From contig JACGWO010000003.1 of assembly GCA_034509735.1 (NCBI GenBank), forward strand, positions 3,534,001 to 3,598,000: a stretch of DNA of 64,000 nt, given 5' to 3'. Source of the stretch: Sesamum alatum. Its lineage: Eukaryota; Streptophyta; Magnoliopsida; Lamiales; Pedaliaceae. Positions within the stretch are counted from its first letter, which is position 1. Each line of letters starts with the position of its first letter. The translations under genes and the position numbers were made by a program. The notes under the pieces were generated by a model. It did no database searches, was not told the origin of the DNA, and saw nothing but the letters and a program-made list of their open reading frames with translations. Of the stretch, positions 11,371 through 20,827 are shown piece by piece.

Positions 11371-13292
11371 TGTTAGAATAGGTGACCATATAGCCAATCT
11401 TGGGGGGCAAAATATAACCTATGTCTATTCAATTTCAGTGTTTTTGATAAACTATTAATGAATAAAGTGAAATTCATTCTGACATTACTTTGTTTGCGTT
11501 CACTTTACTGCTTTATATCTATCTGTTCACTACGCAAACAAAGCCCAGGACTGAAAACCTATTTCGGGGACTGGGACTACGCTTGGACGTAGGTCCATGA
11601 AATCAGTTTCGCCGAATCAGTCCGGAAATCTCCAAGTCAAGGAATCTTGAAATTGGGTACCGAGATTCCCCTTGAGACTTGCACTAAGCATCTACTGCCG
11701 TATTTCACCGACGGGTGACGAAGGTCGTCTAAGCAGTGTTAGTGGGTTAGCCTGCTAGGGAGCAGCTGACTGAGGTGACTCACGGGAACCGTCTTACGGA
11801 GGACCTTGAGTAGGGTCAGCAAGGTATGACGTGTATTCCCGGTTCCAACGGTACAGGCCAAGTCCTTTGACTTGAGGAACTGCTGAGTTTACCTATATAT
11901 CAGGTCTGTATCTTAGATATGGTGAGAGATTGCGAAGAAGCACTTGAGTAGTCATAAGCCATGTCTAGTGCAGCTCTAGTGTACAGAGTGACAGTAGTTT
12001 CCAAGAAAGGATCTGTGTCCTGTCAAAGGCATTGACAGTTGAGTCTCACGTATGCTCTGTGTCTTGTCCCCAAAATATGTGGCCACAGTAACTGAACAGA
12101 AGGGAAGGTTTCCCTTGCGGCGTTTAGTAAGGACAGACCGACACTTAGGTCAAAAATGGGTACCTGCATTATCCGTGCCCTAGACCCTAAGTGGTGAGAT
12201 CGTAGACAGAAGGACAAGTGTATTGTTAGAGCCTAAATGTTCATCCCTGAAATTTCACCTAGTCTCTAGTGCCATGGACCGTTGCTAGATGGCCACCCAT
12301 GGTAACGGACGGATTCTAGGAATCCGACCAAGTCTAGCTGAAAAGGTGAACCTAAAGAGTCACACACAATCCACCTATTAAATTTAGAATTAAATATTGA
12401 AGAAAAGGAATGATTAAATTGGATTTAATCGGGTCCTTTATTTTCTTGGAGAATTAATTCCTTTTATTTGATAAAAGGAATTAATCTAATAAATTAGATT
12501 TATTAGAGAATTAATTTAATGGCCTTATAATATTTATATTTATTTATTTGGTCTTTGGAATATTTAATAGGATTTAAATATTCCATTAAAATTAAATTAA
12601 TGGTTGAGATGGAAAGGGAGAGATAGATGGCTAGGATTGATTTGACTAGGTCAAACACTACTTTGACTAGGTCAAAATCCTAGTCAAAATAGACCTCTTT
12701 AGAGTTGGAGTTTAAAGAGGATTAAACTCCTCCTCTATATATAGTCCTAGCCTTTCACTATTTGAGAAGTGATGAAACTCCAACACACACACACACTACT
12801 CGGCTCTCTCCTCTCTCCCTCTCGTGACTCTCTCTCTCTCACAAGAAAATATTTTAACAATCGAACTTAGGAAATTAATACCATTAATTAATAACGTGTG
12901 ATTAATTCATCCTTTCCAAAATAATACTTGTTCGTTCGCTAGCACGACGTGCAAGATACGTAGGTGGATTGCGTGTTACAATTTGGAGAATCTCACATAC
13001 GAGATTTGGTGAAAAACGGGGAACAACGCGAGTATCAATTAGAAGACGAAAACGATAATCGGTACGTTCCGATTTAATTTTCTGTCCCTCTTTATTTTTA
13101 ATCCTATGGCCTCCATGATTTCTTTTCTGCTTTTAATTCATGAGATACACTGAACGCCCGGGAACTTCAAGGGTACACCCCTTTGAACGTGTTCTTTTAC
13201 TTAATTAAAAGCATGCTTTAATTTTTGTATTTAATTTTTATACCGCGCTTTCCTCATTCGCGCTATTTCCCAGGATGATCCACAATCTTTCA
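11371..13292 (+). repeat. 5' LTR of element 2 (family B)
   Basis: It runs from TGTTAGAATAGG to CTTTCA. It contains the 31-bp CCATGG block (12272-12302), a promoter-like region (12641-12744), a short AC tract (about 12782), a donor-like GTACGT (13062) and the terminal hairpin (13166-13187). Confidence 0.95.
12641..12744 (+). promoter_or_regulatory. LTR promoter of element 2: TTGAC-box cluster and TATA box
   Basis: Two copies of TTTGACTAGGTCAAA (12641-12655, 12662-12676) and a further TAGTCAAA (12681) place several TTGAC-type W-box cores in both orientations about 50-90 bp upstream of CTATATATAG (12735-12744). The arrangement suits an LTR promoter. W boxes bind WRKY factors, so stress or defence induction is plausible but untested. 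Confidence 0.6.
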
Positions 13293-13293
13293 G

Positions 13294-13305
13294 TGGTATC
13301 AGCGC
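13294..13305 (+). other. Primer binding site, element 2 (one mismatch)
   Basis: TGGTATCAGCGC lies two bases after the LTR. It differs from the TGGTATCAGAGC of element 1 by one base, so priming may be impaired. Confidence 0.85.
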
Positions 13306-13496
13306 CCAGTTCGGTGTATAGGCCTAGGGTTTAATGTGCGTTTTAAGCATGAAACGTGTTCTTGGCATGTTTTAATTAATTCTTGGTTTCTTGATTATTA
13401 AAGCATGTCGTTTTCTTGCTTTTTAATTCGTGTGATTGTTGTAATGTTGGTATTTTCTGTTCTTCTTGAGAAACGGGGGTGAAAATTGAACGAAAG

Positions 13497-14112
13497 AACT
13501 GAGAAACGCCGCACGCCGACCAGCCGGGAGCACAGGCTGGGCAGACGTGCGCAGGCAGGGGACGCCTGCGCGCGGCCGCCCGGCCAGATGCGCATGGCTG
13601 CGGGCAGCCATCCAGGCGGACGCGCGGCCGGGCCTCAGGCAGGCCACTGGCCGGGCGCGCGCGCGCAAACGGGCAGGGAAGCCCGCGCGTGTGCGCCAGC
13701 CCAGCGTGCTGGACGTCTGCGCGCCCGGACGCACGACCAGAGTAGCCGCGCGCCAGGCGCGCGCGCACGCAGACGGTGGTGTCTGCGCGCGCGCACTGCG
13801 CAAAGATGTGATATACCGCTTTTGGCAACCTTCTCAACAACTAAGAGATCCATTCGAAGAACACGGGACTAGTTGAAGTAATGGCCTAGCGGCTGGCGAC
13901 CAGCAGGCCAGTGCGCGCGCGGGCAAGGGAGCCTGCGCGCGACAGCCTGCCGGAACGCCAGGCCGCGCAACCTGCTGCCGACCAGGGACGCGCGCACGCA
14001 GCCAAGGGCTTGCGCGCGTGCGCCCGGTCAGGCAGCGCCTGCGCGCGCACATGGGCGGCAGGCTGAGCCTGCTGCCCTGCGCGCACGCCGGCAGGCGACG
14101 GCCGACTGCCGG
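13497..14112 (+). other. GC-rich leader island of element 2
   Basis: About 600 bp of very GC-rich sequence full of GCGCGC and GGCAGGC-like words is interrupted by a short AT-richer piece (about 13800-13880). Flanks are AT-rich. Long open frames occur on both strands, as expected where stop codons are rare, so none is called as a gene. The counterpart in element 4 is 43784-44310. Confidence 0.75.
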
Positions 14113-15179
14113 TTAGCTAGGGTTTCTCTTCTTTTTTTTTTTTTTTATTTATTTATTTATTTATTAGTTTTAATTTTTTAATTAATTCTGAAAATTCATT
14201 TTTGTTCAATTTTGCCTAGTTTTCTAAGACATTATTTTGGGAAGTAAAATATATTGGATTTGGAATCTCGGGGATATTTTACCTAAAATTAATGAGGAAA
14301 GGTTTTCCTAAAACGAGAAAATTTTATTATTACCAACGATTATGCATTATTTTCGCACGCCACGCATTATTTATTTATTTTATCTTGAATAATTGTGATT
14401 GGTAATCATGTATTATTGGTATGTTGTTGTTATGTGATTGGATCATATGATTATGTGTGTTGGATGGAAACGGATGATCACGAGCCCTAGACCGAATGTA
14501 TGGTTTAATTTCATGTTGGGCCTGTGTGCCTTTTTTACTGCTTTCTCCTTCTCTCTTTCTAGTTGCCTTGGAATAATAAGGCATTCTATCTCCCTCCTTA
14601 TGTATTCCCGCCGGGTTTTCGCTGGGGTTTCTATTTTTAATATGTAATGAGAGTAGAATAGGAGTGAGGTTTTAATTTTTATGTAATTGATGGAGAAGAA
14701 GGAAGGTCCACATGGAGAGCCCAGACTAGGAGGTTCCAAGGCGTTTCCATGAAGTGAAGAAAGAGAAAAGAGACCAAGGCCCATTAGAATGATGATTGGG
14801 TTACTATTAATGTAATAGTATAGGACCAACCCTAGATTGACCATAGATCCACTGCGGGATCAGTGGATCGCATAGGATTCGGGCTCGTGATCATCCAACA
14901 GGGGCGTGCTAGGCTTTAATTTTGCATGTGGTTATTATGATGGATGAATGGCGTTTTTATTTATCATATAACTGCTGTGGATGCATTTATTTATTACGCA
15001 TTATGCATGAATGTGTAGTTGTATTATATTATGAGATCTCGGTCTTTACTACTGTCACATTGGTTGGACCAATGTCCAAATATTAGACCCTAGTCAAAAT
15101 GGACATGAACTCTAGGAGTTTGTCCATGCCTTCCAATCCATGGGATAGTGAGGAAGCTGATTTAGGTCAATAGCGTGGT

Positions 15180-15272
15180 CTCACGAGTCGTGGCACGTTA
15201 TTGTACTTAAAAGAAGCTGCACCGTGTCATGAACGAAAAATAGACCACTATTACCTGTCTCACGAGTCGTGG
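15180..15272 (+). other. Paired CTCACGAGTCGTGG motifs in the leader of element 2
   Basis: Two exact copies (15180-15193 and 15259-15272) start 79 bp apart. The core CACGAGTCGTG is a near-perfect palindrome. The same pair, 78-83 bp apart, stands in the leaders of elements 1, 3 and 4. Confidence 0.7.
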
Positions 15273-15653
15273 GGGTAGCAGTGGATCTATGGCTCGGTTG
15301 ATTGGGTCGGGTCTAACGCCCGATTAACATGATTCGCTTGGAATCCTCGGGATCATGTGAAAGGTTGAGGAAATAATCTTAGGGATCTCGTGGAACAAGA
15401 ATGGTATGGTATACCTCCCACAGGATTTTTTCCATGCGAATCGTAAAAGTGGGGTATGGAAAAAATCGTTGTGGATCCCAAGCCCACTAGGAAAGGGTTT
15501 CCCGAAAATCACGTTTGAGAGTACCGTGTTTTCGTATAAATAGTGGGAGCATTAAATGACTAAAGACCATGCATTTAAATACTTTTTATCAAACCACCGT
15601 CTATTATATTTTTGCTGATCACGAACTCTCTTTTTAAATGTAGATTTAAAAAA

Positions 15654-16131
15654 ATGTCTAAGAACCCACTTTCAACCATTCTTGAGACAAACAAATTCAA
15701 AGGAACCAATTATAACGACTGGTTGCGCAATCTCAGGATAGTCCTGGATTATGAGAACGAAGGCTACGTCACGGACGAGCCTCTCCCTAGGACCTTACCG
15801 GAAGGAACCACGCCGGAAGAACGTGAGACGTTCGAGACTTGGCATAAGGATAACCGGAAGGTCCGTAGCGTCATACTTGCTTCAATGACGAATGAGATTC
15901 AGAAGCAATATGAAAGGCTAGACGATGTCCCTTCCATTATGGCTCGCCTTAAGGATTGCTATGCAGTCCCGGACCGGCATACGAGGTATGTCGCGACCAA
16001 GGTGTTCTTTGGAATCAAAATGACAGAAGGATCCTCTGTACAAGAGCACGGTGTTAAAATGCTTACCCTGGTGGAAAAGCTCGAGGACCTAAAGGCAAGC
16101 CTCGACAATGAAACGTACATAGATGTGATCC
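15654..16131 (+). pseudogene. Copia gag fragment of element 2
   Basis: About 160 codons of copia Gag starting MSKNPLSTILETNKF are clean and match element 4. The frame ends at TYIDVIL, where sequence jumps to the polypurine tract. The missing part includes the rest of Gag with its CCHC knuckle and all of Pol. The open frame runs on into the 3' LTR, giving an artificial tail. The break is an internal deletion rather than a new insertion. Confidence 0.9.
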
Positions 16132-16138
16132 TTATAGC

Positions 16139-16150
16139 CAAGTGGGAGAT
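16139..16150 (+). other. Polypurine tract, element 2
   Basis: CAAGTGGGAGAT lies directly before the 3' LTR and just downstream of the deletion point. Its survival means plus-strand priming could still work. Confidence 0.87.
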
Positions 16151-17554
16151 TGTTAGAATAGGTGACCATATAGCCAATCTTGGCGGGCAAAATGTAACCT
16201 ATGTCTATACAATTTCAGTATTTTGATAAACTATTAATGAATAAAGAAGTGAAATTCATTCTGGCATTACTTTGTTTGCGTTCACTTTACTGCTTTATAT
16301 CTATCTGTTCACTGTGCAAACAAAGCCCACGGACTGAAAACCTATTTCGGGGACTGGGACTACGCTTGGAGGTAGGTCCATGAAATCAGTCTCGCCGAAT
16401 CAGTCCGGAAATCTCCAAGTCAAGGAATCTCGAAATTGGGTACCGAGATTCCCCTCAAGACTTGCACTAAGCATCTGCTGTCGTATTTCATCGACGGATG
16501 ACGAAGGTCGTCTAAGCAGTGTTAGTGGGTTAGCCTGCTAGGGAGCAGCTGACTGAGGTGACTCACGGGAACCGTCTTACGGAGGACCTTGAGTAGGGTC
16601 AGCAAGGTATGACGTGTATTCCCGGTTCCAACGGTACCGGCCAAGTCCTTTGATTGAGGAACTGCTGAGTTTACCTGTATATCAGGTCTGTATCTTAGAT
16701 ATGGTGAGAGATTGCCAAAGAAGCACGTGAGTAGTCATAAGCCATGTCTAGTGTAGCTCTGGTGTATAGAGTGACAGTAGTTTTCAACAAAGGATCTGTC
16801 TCCTGTCAAAGGCATTGACAATTGAGTCTCACGTATGCTCTGTGTCTTGTCCCCTGTGGCCACAGTAACTGAACAGAAAGGGAAGGTTTCCCTTGCGGCG
16901 TTTAGTAAGGACAGACCGACACTTAGGTCAAAAATGGGTACCTGCATTATCCGTGCCCTAGACCCTAAGTGGTGAGACCGTAGACAGAAGGACAAGTGTA
17001 CTGTTAGAGCCTAAATGTTCATCCCTGAAATTTCACCTAGTCTCTAGTGCCATGGACCGGAGCTAGACGGCCACCCATGGTAACGGACGGATTCTAGGAA
17101 TCCGACCAAGTCTAGCTGAAAAGGTGAACCTAAAGAGTCACACACAATCCACACACACTAACTATTTAATTTAGAATTAAATATTGAAGAAAAGGAATGA
17201 TTAAATTGGATTTAATTCCTTTTATTTGATAAAAGGGATTAATATAATAAATTAGATTTATTAGAGAATTAATTTAATGGCCTTAGAATAAATATTTATA
17301 TTTATTGTATTTATCTATTTGGACTTTGGAATATTTAATAGGATTTAAATATTCCATTAAAATTAAATTAATGGTTGAGATGGAAAGGGAGAGATGGATG
17401 GCTAGGATTGATTTGACTAGGTCAAACACTACTTTGACTAGGTCAAAAATCCTAGTCAAAATAGACTTTTTTAGAATTGGAATTTAAAGAGGATTAAACT
17501 CCTCCTCTATATTATAGTCCTAGCCTTTCACTATTTGAGAAGTGATGAAACTCC

Positions 17555-17599
<45 letters not shown>

Positions 17600-18114
17600 C
17601 TCGGCTCTCTCCTCTCTCCTCCCGTCCGCCCACTCTCTCTCTCTCACAAGAAAATATTTTCTTGTTCTTTTGTTCTTGGAACAATCGAACTTAGGAGAAT
17701 TAATACCGTTAATTAATAACGTGTGATTAATTCATCCTCTCCAAAATAATACTTGTTCGTTCGCTAGCACGACGTGCAAGATACGTGGGTGGATTGCGTG
17801 TTACAATTTGGAGAATCTCACGTACGAGATTTGGTGCAAAACGGGGAACAACGCGAGCACCGGTTAGAAGACGAAAATGACAATCGGTAGGTTCCGATTT
17901 AATTTTTCGTCCCTCTGTATTTTTAATCCTATGGTCTCTATGATTTCTTTTATGCTTTTATTTCATGAGATACACCAAACGCCCGGGAACTTCAAGGGTA
18001 CACCCCTTGAACGTGTTCTTTTACTTAATTAAAAACATGCTTGAATTTTTGTATTTAATTTTATACCGCGCTTCCGCATTTACGCTATTTCCCGGGACGA
18101 TCCACAATCTTTCA
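16151..18114 (+). repeat. 3' LTR of element 2 (family B)
   Basis: This is the partner of 11371-13292. It differs mainly by a longer AC microsatellite, small indels and a changed TATA region (CTATATTATAG near 17507). The terminal hairpin is 17991-18011 (TTCAAGGG with CCCTTGAA) and the donor-like GTAGGT is at 17887. Confidence 0.95.
17556..17598 (+). repeat. (AC)n microsatellite in 3' LTR of element 2
   Basis: An uninterrupted AC tract of about 21 units. The 5' LTR has only about seven units at the same site, so the tract changed length after insertion. Confidence 0.95.
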
Positions 18115-19500
18115 GTGGAGTGCACGGTCCAACCTCTTCTCCCGGAGGAGGTACGGCGGGAGCTGTTTGCTAATTCTGATAATAAAGCACCGAGGCCAAA
18201 TAGTTACTCAGCCAAGTTCTTCAAGGAGGCGTGGTCGGTAGTGGGGGAGGACGTGGTGGAGGCTGTGAGTGAATTCTTCATCACGGGTCGCTTGCTGCAT
18301 CAGGTGAACACCACCTTATTGCCTTGGTTCCTAAGGTGCAGACATCATCCACGGTGGCTGACTTCCGGCCAATCTCGTGCTGCAATGTGCTCTATAAAGT
18401 TATTTCTAAAATACTGGTGCAGTGGATGAAGGGTGTGTTGCATAAGCTTGTTGATGAGAGTTAGAATGCCTTTATCCCGGGATGGAATATCAGTGAGAAC
18501 ATCGTGCTGGCGCAGGACCTACTCTCTGGCTATAATCAGGTCAGGCTTCTCAAACGGTGCGCAGTTTAGATTGATCTACGTAAGGCGTACGATACGGTAG
18601 ATTGGGACTGCTTGCTTGCTGCATTACGTTTGTTTATTTTCCATGATACATTTGTGATGTGGGTTAAGGAGTGTGTGTGCACGGTCTTCTACTCTATTTG
18701 TATTAATGGGCAGCCATGGGGATTTTTGTAGGGTGCTCGTGGCCTCCGGCAGGGCGATCCATTGTCCCCTTACCTGTTTATGCTGGTAATGGAACTCCTA
18801 CATGCAGGGCTCAAGCGGGGGATACATACAGCCCTCGATTTTCGCTATCATTGGCGTTGTGTGGAGCTGGAGTCATTTATGGTCACTTTTGCTGATAATT
18901 TGATGGTTTTTTTCGAGGCCGATGAGGCATCGGTTAGGGTGATACGCCAGGGTCTCTTGGACATATCAGGAATATTTGGGTTGCAGGCCAATATTCACAA
19001 GAGCCTATTTTTTTTTCTCCATGTCTGTGGTTAATACCCAGCATCTGCAGGACCTCCTGGGCTACCCTCAGGTCACATTTCCTATTCGTTATTTGGGGTG
19101 CCTTTGATCACAGCAAAACTTACACGTGGGGACTGTCGGCCCCTCCTAGACAGATTGGATTCCCGGATTCATTCTTGGGGTTCTTGCTTACTCTCATTTG
19201 CAGGCTGAGTCCAGCTCATACGGTCTGTACTTTCAGCTTTGTATATCTATTGGGCCATGGTTTTTCTCCTCCCCAAGAGGGTGGTTCGCGAGATTGAGAG
19301 GCGGTTCCAGACATTCTTATGGTAGGGGCAGCAAGGGGCCGGCATGGCTAAAGTGGCTTGATCCTCGGTGTGTCTCCCGATTGAGTGGTGGGTTGGGAAT
19401 TTTAGCGTGTTTATCTTGTGAACCAAGCTTTAATGAGCCGCCATCTTTGGAACATTCTTGATATGTAGTGTTCGTCATTATGGTTTTGGTAGGTGTGACC
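18115..19500 (+). pseudogene. L1-like LINE ORF2, downstream half (reverse transcriptase)
   Basis: This continues the LINE split by element 2. It begins with LLPEEVRRELF, then an RT motif reading KAPRPNSYSAKFF. Later motifs are YDTVDWD (18589-18609), GLRQGDPLSPYLF (about 18744-18780) and the active site, here FADN (18888-18899) where the family normally has FADD. The region after RT (IRYLGCPL, then WLDPRCVS and SGGLGI) matches the C-terminal part of plant LINE ORF2. Multiple stops and frameshifts are present and the 3' end fades near 19500 with no clear poly(A) tail. The active-site change and the breaks make it inactive. Confidence 0.88.
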
Positions 19501-20827
19501 TAGGTCTTAGGCCAGATTATATAAAATATGTATAATTTATTTATACTTATATATAATATATAAATTAATATTTTTTAAAATTAAAATAATGATATAAATA
19601 GTTCATAATAAAACATTTATATAAATAACACATTGAAAATTTTTTAATATTTCAATACCTAAAACATGCACATATATTTAAAAAAATATGAATCTTGCGA
19701 TAATATTATTGTTTTATTGATACAAAGTTACGGTAGAATGATTTTTTAAAAAATATATTTTTGCAATATTTAAAAAATATTATCCAGATCTACGAGGTCC
19801 AATCCGACAAATACCGGATTTGGGTTCAGAGTTTTTTTGACTGAGCGAGTCATGAATTTTGACAAATCCGTTTCAAACACGTCCGTTGTCATTCCTAACT
19901 TAGACCCATATTAAATTGTTTGACATTATTACAACTACAACTTAGACCCAAGAATACCAATGTAATGTCTTGGCAGAAAAATTGCAAAATACTCTCAAAA
20001 TTTTACTAACAAATATTTTTGTTAGCCAAATTTATAGCAAATTCAATAGCAAATGAATTCAATGCTAAAAAAACCAACAAGTTAATTATTAAATAAATAT
20101 TTTTCTTATTAAATTTGTTATTAACATAAATTAACAATGACTTTTACTATTTTACTAAGAATTTGTATTGTAGTTAATATCATTATTTCTTAATATCAAT
20201 TGTAGTTGTACTATTCCGTGTTCGATACATCAACGATCTACCATAATATTACTGTGTGACAAAATTATATATACATATATATATTATAAATTATTTAAGA
20301 ATTCAAAAACTAATTAATAAAATTATAAAAAATACAAATAAAAATAGGTAACCCTCTTTTGAATTAATTAGTCATATATGTACCTCTAAAATAGATAACA
20401 ATGACAAGGTTGAATCATTAGATTCAAATCAGGCTTATGAAAATATGATTAGTAAGTCATTTGAACCTTATACAATAACTAAGGTTAAATAAATGCTTAA
20501 GAAAAAGCATACCATTAGTGATCATCCCTCTACCTTGGAAGATTTAAAAATGGAAATAGAAAAAATTAAAAAAAAGAAATAAAAAATATTAAAAGAAATA
20601 ATCAATCTCTCACTACTAGGATAGAAAAATTAGAGGTGGATAAGAATAATAAATTTATCGAATTAGGTAAAGAAAAAATCGAGGATAACTTCCTATGGAC
20701 TCTATTTTATTTATTTGTATTAGGTATTCATTTTATTTTTATCTTATTTTACTTTAATAAATAAATATAGAAAAAAAAAATTATGCACGTCAGTTGATTG
20801 CTAGTATTCTTAAATTGCATGACGAAA
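19501..20827. other. AT-rich intergenic stretch
   Basis: Low-complexity AT-rich DNA. I see no intact gene, RNA gene or clear mobile element, apart from the degenerate reading frame listed at 20401-20765. The downstream edge is the first base of the family-C LTR. Confidence 0.6.
20401..20765 (+). pseudogene. Degenerate Lys/Glu-rich coiled-coil-like reading frame
   Basis: Allowing for breaks, the sequence encodes KKKHTISDHPSTLEDLKMEI followed by a Lys/Glu/Ile-rich stretch typical of a coiled coil. It ends in a hydrophobic run (about LFYLFVLGIHFIFILFYF) like a C-terminal membrane segment. An in-frame TAA and a frame change interrupt it, and no start is convincing. I do not recognise the family with confidence. 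A remnant of an endogenous plant pararetrovirus is possible but unsupported by any RT or protease motif here. Confidence 0.3.

Larger units (their letters stand above)
13062..15643 (+). other. Putative leader intron of element 2
   Basis: The donor-like G|GTACGT lies in the 5' LTR. A CTGAT branch-point-like motif, a pyrimidine-rich run and AATGTAG precede the gag ATG by ten bases. The geometry matches elements 1, 3 and 4. This is inference only. Confidence 0.4.
11371..18114 (+). mobile_element. Copia element 2 (family B), internally deleted, inserted in the LINE
   Basis: The element is bounded by TG...CA LTRs of 1922 and 1964 bp and flanked by the 5-bp duplication GTGGA (11366-11370 and 18115-18119). 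LINE coding sequence resumes on the far side, which confirms insertion. The interior keeps primer site, leader, the first third of gag and the polypurine tract; protease through RNase H is gone. It is therefore non-autonomous, and any movement would need Gag-Pol from a relative such as element 4. Confidence 0.95.

Noticed and set aside
11360..11458. LINE reading frame continuing into the start of element 2
   Set aside because: Codons after 11370 belong to the LTR; true LINE coding continues at 18115.
13376..13876. Several long overlapping open frames on both strands in the GC-rich leader of element 2 (and 43759-44449 in element 4)
   Set aside because: Stops are rare in such GC-rich DNA; frames overlap on both strands, peptides are Ala/Arg/Pro-rich with no family match, and frames are not conserved between the two copies.
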